A DNA stretch of 6,826 bases from UBA6244 sp041582875 (lineage in GTDB: Bacteria > Bacteroidota > Bacteroidia > Bacteroidales > F082): contig JBFHGX010000190.1 in NCBI GenBank assembly GCA_041582875.1, positions 1 to 6,826 on the forward strand, read 5' to 3'. Positions 1 to 6,015 of this stretch are shown here, in pieces. Position 1 is the first letter of the stretch. Every line of letters begins with the position of its first letter. The position numbers and the translations under genes were made by a program. A model generated the notes under the pieces. It did not search any database, had not been told where the DNA came from, and saw only the letters and a program-made list of their open reading frames with translations.

Positions 1-130
1 AACGGGTAGCATATACTTTTGTGGCGACTTTCGAAGACAAGTCTGTCTGAGTACAACAAATGTGATTTGAATCTATAAACGTGAATTTCAAACCAAAATT
101 AGCCATAAAGTATGATGCATTGTTGTGCAC
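1..130 (-). repeat. attC-like cassette recombination site 1 (left core cut by window edge)
   Basis: First of three related ~130-bp repeats. The window opens inside its left core (AAC at 1-3) and its right core is GTTGTGCAC at 122-130. The arms GCATATACTTTTGTGGC (9-25) and GCCATAAAGTATGATGC (102-118) are imperfect reverse complements with an extra unpaired G in the right arm, as expected for an extrahelical base in a folded attC. The centre (53-86) is identical over 34 bp to repeat 3 (6074-6107). It lies 13 nt beyond the stop codon of the minus-strand SH3b gene, where a cassette attC should be. The core deviates from the strict GTTRRRY consensus; only GTT/AAC is kept. Family assignment is inference from structure. 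Confidence 0.75.
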
Positions 131-900
131 TGTGGTTATTTTTTCAGATTGTTATTGATACAAAATTATTAATTTGTCGAATCGAAACTTTATAAAGAAG
201 ATCGTCATACACCCATATTTCTACAAAATTATACCCACTGTCGTATATATACCATTGACAATCATTTTGGTTTAACTCTTTTTTTTCTAAATGCAGGAGG
301 CGATATGCAATTAAAAAACCTTCTTGAAATGTGATGTCTGGGATGATGTAGGTAATCTGACCGCAAGTTGATACAGTTTTTGTAAAAATATTTATTCCAT
401 TGCTCAGGATAATTTGTTCACTAGTGTTATCACCGGTATATGTTTTGAGTATTTGTAAGGTATCAAATTTGTTCTCAAGGAATTCCTTGAAGTTGAATAA
501 TATATATTCTGTAGGAATAGGAGTGAACCTTGAAAGAAAAGCGTCAAATACATATCCTTCAAGTTCTTTATAGCGAATCATCGTCATTTTCCCTTTTAAA
601 AAGAATTCATTCGTCGGCTTGCTGTCAATTAAACAAGAAGACTTGACCCGCAATTCCGTGCTCTTATTATCGCCTGTTTTTAATATGACTATTTTTTCTC
701 CAAAAGAGATATTTCCAATAATTTCACTGGATTTCTCAAATGATTCTCGAATATTCAATCCAGAACTTGCCCATACATAAAGTGTATCACCTTCATGATA
801 AAATGTTTGACCGTAAAGAGTGTTAAGCAAAAGGGGGACTATTAATAAATTGAATAAAGTTCTTTTCATGGTGTTGCTAGTTTCTTACCATTGTGCACAA
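3..900 (-). mobile_element. integron-like gene cassette 1 (SH3b protein)
   Basis: An 898-bp unit bounded by predicted G|TT crossover points inside attC-like sites 2 and 1. It holds one gene, a short 5' leader (about 24 nt from the core to the ATG) and a 3' attC-like site, the usual layout of an integron cassette. The two cassette ends carry GTTGTGCAC (minus strand, 901-893) and GTGCACAAC (130-122), perfectly complementary over 9 bp. These would pair as the R' and R'' cores when the cassette is a circle. There is little room for a promoter in the leader, so transcription probably enters from upstream. The boundary positions are inferred from the known integron mechanism. Confidence 0.65.
144..869 (-). 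CDS. exported protein with N-terminal bacterial SH3 (SH3b) domain
   Basis: A 241-residue protein. Residues 1-20 form a signal peptide (K2 R3, then the hydrophobic stretch LFNLLIVPLLL) with likely cleavage near G20/Q21, so the protein should be periplasmic or on the surface. Residues about 25-115 resemble an SH3b domain: GDTLYVWASSGLNIRES (27-43) is the typical entry motif and EGYVFDAFLS (104-113) the typical closing strand. Such domains usually bind peptidoglycan or cell-surface ligands. The C-terminal half (about 120-241) is not recognised and shows no catalytic motif I can name. The ATG at 869 directly precedes the signal peptide, so the start is well placed; there is no clear Shine-Dalgarno sequence, as is usual in Bacteroidota. 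It is the only gene of cassette 1, and its stop lies 13 nt from the attC-like site. Confidence 0.85.
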   Translation of the reverse strand: MKRTLFNLLIVPLLLNTLYGQTFYHEGDTLYVWASSGLNIRESFEKSSEIIGNISFGEKIVILKTGDNKSTELRVKSSCLIDSKPTNEFFLKGKMTMIRYKELEGYVFDAFLSRFTPIPTEYILFNFKEFLENKFDTLQILKTYTGDNTSEQIILSNGINIFTKTVSTCGQITYIIPDITFQEGFLIAYRLLHLEKKELNQNDCQWYIYDSGYNFVEIWVYDDLLYKVSIRQINNFVSITI

Positions 901-1029
901 CGGGAAGCATATGCTTTGTGGCGGACTTTGAAAGACACTTCTTTCTGACCACTACGATTAATAATTGAAACTAAAATACTCATTTTCATAACGTTATCCG
1001 CCATAAAGTATTATGCAATGTTAGCCCCA
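893..1029 (-). repeat. attC-like cassette recombination site 2
   Basis: The outer cores are GTGCACAAC (893-901) and GTTAGCCCCA (1020-1029). They do not match each other but each is complementary to a core of a neighbouring site. The arms GCATATGCTTTGTGGCGG (907-924) and CCGCCATAAAGTATTATGC (998-1016) pair with two G-T positions and one unpaired base in the right arm. The left arm is identical over 18 bp (AGCATATGCTTTGTGGCG) to repeat 3, and TTTCTGACCAC is also shared. The central loop region (about 954-997) has diverged from repeats 1 and 3, as allowed for the variable terminal structure of attC sites. It lies about 90 nt beyond the stop of the T9SS-sorted protein gene. Confidence 0.78.
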
Positions 1030-1055
1030 GTTTTTCTTTTTTCCGACGATTGAGT

Positions 1056-1080
1056 CTTCATTTTTAATATTAAGATGAAG
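1056..1080. other. short inverted repeat downstream of the T9SS-protein gene
   Basis: CTTCAT (1056-1061) and ATGAAG (1075-1080) can pair, and the inner TTAATATTAA is itself palindromic. It sits between the stop codon at 1117 and the attC-like site. On the minus strand no T-run follows, so a rho-independent terminator is doubtful. It may be only AT-rich chance pairing. Confidence 0.25.
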
Positions 1081-1116
1081 TCACGTTTTTAAAATGATTC
1101 GTATATCAGTTTCATT

Positions 1117-2448
1117 TTACTTTTTTACTAATTTTTCTTGTTTAACAACAACTCCATCAACAGAAATTACAGCAATATAAACCCCATTTGTTAAATTTTC
1201 AATGGAAATATTTTGATCTGTGTCGGATAGTTTTTTTACCATTTGACCCAAATTATTGAAAACGGTTACTTCGACATGCCCTGTTTCATTGCTGCTAATA
1301 TATATTTTGCCTGATGTGGGATTCGGGAAAATCTGAATATTATCCTCCATGGTTAAATCTTTGGTTGAAACAAGACCGTCTGCATCCAACTTCATTAAAA
1401 AAATATCGGTTTCGTTACCAGTATTGTCGGTTTCTGTGCCCATGATCACCATATCGTTTGATGGCAAGCCTAGTACATCCACCCCAACTCTAGGAGGATC
1501 ACTGGGGTAAATCCTTTCATGCATATTGGTTAATGCATAATCAATAAACCAGACAGCCAGTTCACCTTCAATTGTGCCGGTAACTAATATTTTGTCAGTT
1601 CCCAGTATCCCAGAACCCATGATATGATAATTTGGGTAGGTTAATTCAAAAGCATTTCCAAATATGATATAACCCTCAAGAGACTGTGTCAATACTCCAA
1701 TTAAGTATTGATTGGTTGGTGGATAAAAGTAGTATCTAACGACACAACCTTGGTCTGGAGAATATTTGTCAACCCCAGCAATATGAATAGTACTAAACTC
1801 CCACAACCATAAATATCTATCAAAGTTATTGCAAATGACCAGTCCCTCGCAAGCAAACCAAATTTGATTAGGGGAAACTTGCCTTGAAACAAAAACAGGA
1901 GAATCTATATGGTTTATATCTGCAACAGATTCAAGATAACTGCCAATTTCAGAGTCAAATACATAATATTGAATTAAATGAGTGGCATCGGTTGTTTTTC
2001 CGGCATGCAATCTGTAATCTGTTCCATTGGTAATTTCATTAATCGAACCGAACCAAAAACCCTCGGAATTATCTTCTTGATACGACCATATTTCTGCACC
2101 GGACTGGCTATCTAATAAGCTTAAATAACAATGATTATTTTTACTTCCAGCGATTGCAATATTGCCATTTTCTGTAATACAAAGAGCCATATATTTTGAA
2201 GTGTCTTCTGAAGTTATTCTCCAAACTTCATCTCCATTAATGTTTACTTTTAATGCAAATGCGTTTTGGTTTTCATGACTCATATCTTCATACCAACCAC
2301 AAACAATGACATTTCCTACATGGTCAGAAACAAATGCAACAGGGTGATCAAATGTGCCAAAACTAAATGTTTGGTTGTAATATACCTGCGATGACATCAT
2401 CAATGGAAAGATGGTTAGCATAGCAAAGTAAATTAATCTCTTTTTCAT
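1117..2448 (-). CDS. secreted protein with type IX secretion C-terminal sorting domain
   Basis: A 443-residue protein if started at 2448. The open frame runs to an ATG at 2487, but the later ATG begins MKKRLIYFAMLTIFPLMMSSQ, a classic signal peptide, so 2448 is preferred. The last 73 residues (about 371-443) are a Por-secretion tail: the IQIFPNPTSG motif, a VEVTVFNNLGQMV strand pair, LTNGVYIAVI and a terminal KQEKLVKK. This domain directs proteins through the type IX secretion system to the cell surface in Bacteroidota. The middle has repeated short blocks (DEVWRITSED, ENGNIAIAGS, GAEIWSY, DMVIMGTETD) that suggest a beta-propeller-like fold, as in many surface proteins of this phylum. No catalytic residues are recognised. 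It is the last gene of cassette 2; a terminator-like hairpin lies upstream, so it probably has its own promoter. Confidence 0.88.
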   Translation of the reverse strand: MKKRLIYFAMLTIFPLMMSSQVYYNQTFSFGTFDHPVAFVSDHVGNVIVCGWYEDMSHENQNAFALKVNINGDEVWRITSEDTSKYMALCITENGNIAIAGSKNNHCYLSLLDSQSGAEIWSYQEDNSEGFWFGSINEITNGTDYRLHAGKTTDATHLIQYYVFDSEIGSYLESVADINHIDSPVFVSRQVSPNQIWFACEGLVICNNFDRYLWLWEFSTIHIAGVDKYSPDQGCVVRYYFYPPTNQYLIGVLTQSLEGYIIFGNAFELTYPNYHIMGSGILGTDKILVTGTIEGELAVWFIDYALTNMHERIYPSDPPRVGVDVLGLPSNDMVIMGTETDNTGNETDIFLMKLDADGLVSTKDLTMEDNIQIFPNPTSGKIYISSNETGHVEVTVFNNLGQMVKKLSDTDQNISIENLTNGVYIAVISVDGVVVKQEKLVKK

Positions 2449-2533
2449 AACTATATTTATATTGTTCATAACAACAATGTCATACATCTTTTAAGTAAAG
2501 ATAGACAATAACTTCGGTTGATAATGGTGAATA

Positions 2534-2589
2534 AAACAAACTGTTAAATAAATAAGAAGATACCTAAATATTTAATTAACAGTTTGTTT
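2534..2589 (-). terminator. probable rho-independent terminator after the 178-residue protein gene
   Basis: A perfect 14-bp inverted repeat, AAACAAACTGTTAA (2534-2547) and TTAACAGTTTGTTT (2576-2589), with a 28-nt AT-rich loop that can extend the pairing. On the minus strand it begins 39 nt after the stop codon at 2629 and runs into a T-rich tail (GTTTGTTTTATTC). The stem is GC-poor and the loop long, so termination may be partial. It separates the two cassette genes. Confidence 0.6.
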
Positions 2590-2628
2590 CAATATTCATC
2601 AAATATTATGGTTTAATGTACTTACAAT

Positions 2629-3165
2629 CTATTGAAAATCGCATGGATTAGCAGGTTCGGACGAACTTGGATTCTGCACATAATTTATAACAAGAGTTAA
2701 TCCTGCCCAGTTAGATTCGTCACCCTCGTTATCTCTTACTCTTAGGTCAATAGTATGAATTACGGGTTGTCCCGGAAGTGGAGTGAGATCCGAAGTTACG
2801 TATAAAAATTGACAATAATCTGCTCCAGAAACAGAAAAATATGTACTGGTAGCTGAGCAATCCCAACCAGATGAACCAGAACCTAAATCTATGTTGCCGC
2901 AGCCCCAAGTCATATGATGGCTGGGATCCATACCGCTAACCATATCAGAGTATTGAACAACATAATGACCACTTAGGGTGAAATTTACATTTACTGTTTT
3001 CCAATCAAGAGATATGGTCGGTGGTGGAGGCAACTCCGAAGGAACTAATTCAGTGGAGGTTTCTTGTTTGATGTCTATGTCGGATACTGGAATAAATGAC
3101 ATTAAAAAAACCGCTGTGATGATTGTGGCAAGAGTACCCAAATTTATTTTAATTAACTTATTCAT
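2629..3165 (-). CDS. small exported protein of unknown function
   Basis: A 178-residue protein not matched to a family I can name. Residues 1-25 (KLIKINLGTLATIITAVFLMSFIPV) form a signal peptide or membrane anchor. A short linker with a tetraproline (47-50) follows, then an acidic, beta-rich region (about 51-163). IDLRVRDNEGDESNWAGLTLVI (139-160) resembles a strand pair of an Ig-like fold, but this is a weak impression. Four cysteines (C89, C103, C118, C175) could form disulfides after export. The ATG at 3165 is the natural start because it opens the signal peptide. No Shine-Dalgarno sequence is seen; a CTTAAAAG stretch lies just upstream. The IS21-family element inserted 81 bp upstream of the start and may have cut this gene off from its promoter or leader. 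Confidence 0.75.
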   Translation of the reverse strand: MNKLIKINLGTLATIITAVFLMSFIPVSDIDIKQETSTELVPSELPPPPTISLDWKTVNVNFTLSGHYVVQYSDMVSGMDPSHHMTWGCGNIDLGSGSSGWDCSATSTYFSVSGADYCQFLYVTSDLTPLPGQPVIHTIDLRVRDNEGDESNWAGLTLVINYVQNPSSSEPANPCDFQ

Positions 3166-3246
3166 AGTTGTAACTTTTAAGAGGTAACTTATTTGTTTAA
3201 TATTTAAAAGAAAAATGCAAAAAACGATTTTTTGGCTTCCTATCTA
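3166..3246. other. 5' leader of the 178-residue protein gene with left arm of a split hairpin
   Basis: An AT-rich stretch with no gene. TTTGGCTTCCTAT (3231-3243) is the left arm of an inverted repeat whose right arm, ATAGGAAGCCAAA, is now at 5902-5914 on the far side of the insertion sequence. AAAAAACGATTTTTT next to it (about 3220-3233) is also self-complementary. Together with 3247-3509 (insertion-sequence end) this accounts for the gene-free stretch. No convincing Bacteroidota promoter (TTTG / TAnnTTTG) is seen. Confidence 0.5.
3239..3246. repeat. target-site duplication, left copy (CCTATCTA)
   Basis: CCTATCTA directly before the TG end of the element, identical to 5886-5893 directly after its CA end. 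Eight base pairs is within the range known for IS21-family insertions. It shows a simple single insertion and fixes the element's ends. Confidence 0.92.
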
Positions 3247-3500
3247 TGGATATACCGGACTAAGCTGACCCCCCTAATCCGGAAGAACAACAGTTAGATT
3301 TGTTTCATTTTTTTCACAAAAAGAGTGACAATCCGGCAGATACTGACCCCCCTAATAGTGAAAATGAGGATATTTTTTCCGGAGCATGTTGACCCCCTAA
3401 TTTAACTTTGGGTCAGAAATCCGGAGCATACTGACCCCTCTTTTGCATGAAAATATAAGTTTTGGTTCTGTAGTGGAAAACCGTAAGTTGACCACTAAAT
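3247..3500 (+). repeat. IS21 left end: terminal repeat and multiple transposase-binding-type motifs
   Basis: A motif of CCGG followed after 6 nt by CTGACCCCCCTAAT recurs: CCGG 3255 with CTGACC 3265; CCGG 3333 with CTGACC 3343; CCGG 3379 with TTGACC 3389; CCGG 3421 with CTGACC 3431; and a degenerate CCGTAAGTTGACCACTAAAT at 3481. The right end has two inverted copies. In IS21 such repeats are bound by IstA. The last copy lies just before the istA start, so binding could also repress istA; that is inference. Confidence 0.8.
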
Positions 3501-3509
3501 TGAATGTAA

Positions 3510-5090
3510 ATGGCAGGTAAACCAAAACGTATGAGTAAGATTAAACAATTACTACAGTTTCACAAACAAGGCATGGGCAAGAAGACTATCGCCCATAACC
3601 TTGGTATCAGTAAAAACACTGTTAAAGCCTATCTGGACAAGCTCCAGTCGGCTAACATGGATATCGATTCCCTGTTAGCTTTGGAGGATCCTATTCTGGA
3701 GACTAAGTTTCATCCGGGTAACCCTGCTTATAAGGATGAAAGGTTTGAATACCTTAAAGATAGGTTGGATTATTACGCGAAGGAGCTAAAACGAACCGGT
3801 GTAACCAAACAGCTGCTCTGGGGTGAATATATTGTTAGTTACCCACAAGGCTATGGTCGTTCACAGTTTTGTTACCACTTATCGCAATATATGGTGGCCA
3901 GTAAGCCTTCAATGGTTTTGCAGCATAATCCTGCAGAAAAGCTTTACATATACTTTGCAGGCAAACGACTATCTTACATTAATCCAGATACCGGGGAGGT
4001 GATTTATTGCCAGGTATTTGTTGCCTGTTTGCCGTATTCTGATTACAGCTTTGCTATAGCTGTGGCAAGCCAGAGTATCTCTGACTTCCTTTATGCTCTA
4101 GGGCGTTGCCTAGAGGAGATTGGAGGCGTTCCTCAGGTACTGGTTCCCGACAATTTAAAAGCGGCCATTATTAAAGCCAGCTCCTATGAACCAGATGTGA
4201 ACCAAGCACTGGATGACTTTGCCAATCACTATGGAACAACCGTTGTGCCTACCCGGGTGAGAAAACCAAAGGACAAAGCATTGGTTGAAAATCAGGTTAA
4301 GCTAATCTACACAAGGGTTTATGCTAAGATACGCAATCGTCAGTTTTTTGATTTAGAAACACTAAACCAAGCAGTGAAAGAAAAAATCAAAGAACATAAT
4401 CAAACCCGTATGCAGCAAAAACCATATTGTCGCCAGGAACGTTTTCTGGCTGATGAGAAACACTTACTTGGACGATTACCTGTCGATAGCTTTGAACTCA
4501 AGTATTACCGCACACTCAAGGTGGCTAAGAATAACCATATTTATTTAACCATCGACAAACATTACTACAGTGTTCCTTTCGCCTATATCGGTGTTAAAAC
4601 ACAGGTGATCTACACGCGTTCAATGGTTTACATTTATACCGATGGCAAGAGGGTAGCTGTTCATGTCAGAAATTACAGTCAGGGTAGGTATAGCACAATC
4701 AAGGAACATCTTTGTTCCTCTCACAATCATTATCTTGATCGTAGTCCTGATTATTATTTGGGCAAAGCCAAAGCTATAAGCGATGAGCTGCATGATCTTT
4801 TCCGGTTGGTGTTTAATCAAAACCGTCACCCGGAACAGCTCTATCGTACCTGTGATGGGTTGTTGAGTTTACAACGCAAAACCCTACCGGAAACATTTAA
4901 GAAAGCTTGTCTGATCGCCATTAAAAATCAGATTTATTCGTACAAATTCATATCCAATATCATCACCAACAAGATGACCGATATGCCAGAAGAAAAAATT
5001 AAACCGGTTTTGCCTGAACATAATAACATTAGGGGCAAAGCCTATTATTCACAATCAATAATAAATTTCAACCCTTATGATGCAAATTGA
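3510..5090 (+). CDS. istA: IS21-family transposase IstA (probable D-to-Y active-site mutant)
   Basis: A 526-residue transposase, normal length for the Bacteroidota IstA group. It would cut and join the insertion-sequence ends with IstB. Residues 21-43 (GMGKKTIAHNLGISKNTVKAYLD) form a helix-turn-helix for terminal-repeat binding. The DDE/rve core spans about 140-275: a second acid in LVPDNLKAA (D214) and the glutamate in KDKALVENQVK (E260) are intact. The first acid, expected in a DFAG context, is instead Y148 (KLYIYFAGKRL; codon TAC where GAC is expected, one base apart). The C-terminal part (DKHYYSVPFAYIG, LYRTCDGLLSLQRKT, NNIRGKAYYSQ) is typical. An in-frame TAA at 3507-3509 immediately precedes the ATG, fixing the start at or after 3510. 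The 3' end overlaps istB by 14 bp, suggesting coupled translation. Confidence 0.96.
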   Translation: MAGKPKRMSKIKQLLQFHKQGMGKKTIAHNLGISKNTVKAYLDKLQSANMDIDSLLALEDPILETKFHPGNPAYKDERFEYLKDRLDYYAKELKRTGVTKQLLWGEYIVSYPQGYGRSQFCYHLSQYMVASKPSMVLQHNPAEKLYIYFAGKRLSYINPDTGEVIYCQVFVACLPYSDYSFAIAVASQSISDFLYALGRCLEEIGGVPQVLVPDNLKAAIIKASSYEPDVNQALDDFANHYGTTVVPTRVRKPKDKALVENQVKLIYTRVYAKIRNRQFFDLETLNQAVKEKIKEHNQTRMQQKPYCRQERFLADEKHLLGRLPVDSFELKYYRTLKVAKNNHIYLTIDKHYYSVPFAYIGVKTQVIYTRSMVYIYTDGKRVAVHVRNYSQGRYSTIKEHLCSSHNHYLDRSPDYYLGKAKAISDELHDLFRLVFNQNRHPEQLYRTCDGLLSLQRKTLPETFKKACLIAIKNQIYSYKFISNIITNKMTDMPEEKIKPVLPEHNNIRGKAYYSQSIINFNPYDAN

Positions 5091-5796
5091 ATCACAATTC
5101 AACCAACTCAGGCTTCATGGCATGCACCGCAGCTGGCAAGCCTTACAGGAAACCAGAAGACATTTTGAACTTTCCTTAAGCGAAGGACTGGAAATGTTAC
5201 TTCAGGCCGAACAACAAGAAAGAGAAAATAAACGTTTTGACAGGCTTCAAAAAAATGCCCATTTTCGTTATCAGGCTTCCATTGAAGAGCTTCAGTTGGA
5301 TAGTTCCCGCGGTATCGACAAAGTGCTGATTACGAGTCTGGCAACAGGAGCGTACCTGTCCAAAGGAGAATCTGTTCTGATCACAGGATCCACAGGTTGC
5401 GGGAAAAGTTTTCTGGCTTCGGCACTTGGTCACCAGGCATGCGCACAAGGCTATAAGGTATTGTACTTCAATGTTCAAAAATTAATGCAAAAAACCAAAA
5501 TGGCGCGAATCGAAGGAACTATTTACAAGTTCTTTGAAAAAACCGCCAAAACTGATTTGATCATCCTAGATGATTTTGGATTAACCCATTTAGAACAACA
5601 GCAACAACTGGACTTAATGGAAATTATCGAAGACCGACATGGCAATGCTTCCACCATCATTGCAAGCCAGCTTCCTGTTGCCAGTTGGTTTGATGTAATC
5701 GGTGAAGAGACCATCGCAGATGCTATTTTGGATCGACTGGTTCATACTTCATATAGGATAGAATTAAAAGGAGAAAGTCTAAGAAAAAAACGGTAA
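5077..5796 (+). CDS. istB: IS21-family helper ATPase IstB
   Basis: A 239-residue AAA+ ATPase (DnaA/DnaC-like) that in IS21 assembles on target DNA and stimulates IstA. The N-terminal region (1-75) is helical and charged, as in IstB. Walker A is GSTGCGKS (104-111), Walker B LIILDDFG (161-168), the sensor region IIASQLP (194-200), and the C-terminal DRLVHTSYRIELKGESLRKKR (219-239) is the family's usual ending, so the protein is full length with intact ATPase motifs. Two ATGs follow each other (5077 and 5080); either could start translation, both inside the end of istA. The protein looks functional and could in principle help a related active IstA elsewhere in the genome. Confidence 0.96.
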   Translation: MMQIESQFNQLRLHGMHRSWQALQETRRHFELSLSEGLEMLLQAEQQERENKRFDRLQKNAHFRYQASIEELQLDSSRGIDKVLITSLATGAYLSKGESVLITGSTGCGKSFLASALGHQACAQGYKVLYFNVQKLMQKTKMARIEGTIYKFFEKTAKTDLIILDDFGLTHLEQQQQLDLMEIIEDRHGNASTIIASQLPVASWFDVIGEETIADAILDRLVHTSYRIELKGESLRKKR

Positions 5797-5835
5797 TATT
5801 GTCAGGCGAAAGCATTCATTGAACCCTAAACTTTA

Positions 5836-5885
5836 AGGGGGGTCAATATCACCGGAAGAGGGGGTCAGTATCACTGGAATATCCA
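5836..5885 (-). repeat. IS21 right end: two inverted binding-type motifs and terminal repeat
   Basis: Two inverted copies of the left-end motif: GGGGGGTCAATATCACCGG (about 5836-5854) and GAGGGGGTCAGTATCACTGG (about 5858-5877). The tip ATATCCA ends at 5885. Read on the minus strand it begins TGGATATTCCAG, matching the left tip TGGATATACCGG at 10 of 12 positions. Confidence 0.85.
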
Positions 5886-5893
5886 CCTATCTA
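5886..5893. repeat. target-site duplication, right copy (CCTATCTA)
   Basis: Exact 8-bp copy of 3239-3246 abutting the right end of the element. Joining the flanks through one copy rebuilds the uninterrupted hairpin of the original cassette. Confidence 0.92.
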
Positions 5894-5914
5894 TAAATAG
5901 AATAGGAAGCCAAA
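5886..5914 (-). promoter_or_regulatory. right half of a long hairpin split by the insertion sequence
   Basis: With the insertion removed, TTTGGCTTCCTAT (3231-3243) and ATAGGAAGCCAAA (5902-5914) form a perfect 13-bp stem. The inner CTATAAATAG adds about 3-4 bp with one bulged A. On the minus strand it would follow the 16-codon ORF (stop at 5916-5918), and a T-rich stretch begins several bases after the stem. It could be a terminator, an attenuator-like leader structure or an operator. The arms are now 2.6 kb apart, so it cannot act as before. Confidence 0.5.
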
Positions 5915-5915
5915 G

Positions 5916-5966
5916 TTAGGTAAACCTATTTATTGTCGCTAACAAGTAGTATTTCTGTTTTTTCAT
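5916..5966 (-). CDS. possible 16-residue leader peptide or gene remnant
   Basis: A short minus-strand ORF, MKKQKYYLLATINRFT, starting at 5966 and ending with TAA at 5916-5918, directly before the hairpin stem. The ATG is preceded by TTTAAAAG; similar TTAAAAG stretches precede the two larger genes of this cassette, but such strings are easy to find in AT-rich DNA. The MKK start resembles a real N-terminus. It could be a leader peptide working with the hairpin, the stump of a decayed gene, or chance. No homology is claimed. Confidence 0.25.
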   Translation of the reverse strand: MKKQKYYLLATINRFT

Positions 5967-6015
5967 CTTTTAAAGTTATTAGTTTAATTCATTGTGTTAC
6001 TGTCTCTCCATAAAT
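5967..6015. other. 5' leader of cassette 2, no gene seen
   Basis: An AT-rich stretch between attC-like site 3 and the 16-codon ORF. Two tiny start-stop ORFs of 4 and 2 codons on the minus strand are not credible genes. If cassette 2 has a promoter it should lie here, but no clear TTTG / TAnnTTTG pair is visible. With the insertion-sequence end, the split hairpin and the attC-like site, it accounts for the stretch 5797-6156 without a sizeable gene. Confidence 0.4.

Larger units (their letters stand above)
3247..5885 (+). mobile_element. complete IS21-family insertion sequence
   Basis: A 2,639-bp element with ends TGGATAT...CCGG (left) and CCGG/CTGG...ATATCCA (right), in the TG...CA form usual for IS21. 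Inside are the overlapping istA and istB genes in the order typical of the family. Both ends carry tandem copies of a CCGG-N(6)-CTGACCCCCC type motif, matching the multiple terminal repeats that the IS21 transposase binds. Flanking 8-bp duplications show recent, intact insertion. Structurally complete, but the IstA active site looks damaged (Tyr148), so autonomous transposition is doubtful. It is inserted within cassette 2, outside any sizeable gene. Confidence 0.95.

Noticed and set aside
1701..1892. 63-codon minus-strand ORF inside the T9SS-protein gene
   Set aside because: Overlaps a well-supported gene in another frame, with no signal peptide or family resemblance.
2449..2487. Upstream ATG at 2487 as start of the T9SS-sorted protein
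   Set aside because: It would add 13 residues before an otherwise ideal signal peptide; the ATG at 2448 fits export better.
2496..2503. TATCTTTA on the minus strand as a Bacteroidota -7 promoter element for the T9SS-protein gene
   Set aside because: Close to TAnnTTTG, but no TTTG-type -33 element lies at the right distance, and such strings are frequent in AT-rich DNA.
2978..3187. 69-codon plus-strand ORF
   Set aside because: Antisense to the signal-peptide and linker region of the 178-residue protein; no credible protein features.
4620..5714. Minus-strand ORFs of 63-93 codons within istA and istB
   Set aside because: Antisense shadows of strongly conserved transposase genes.
5938..5943. 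GCTAAC as an additional attC-like core in the cassette 2 leader
   Set aside because: No stem arms or partner core around it; it falls inside the 16-codon ORF and is likely chance.
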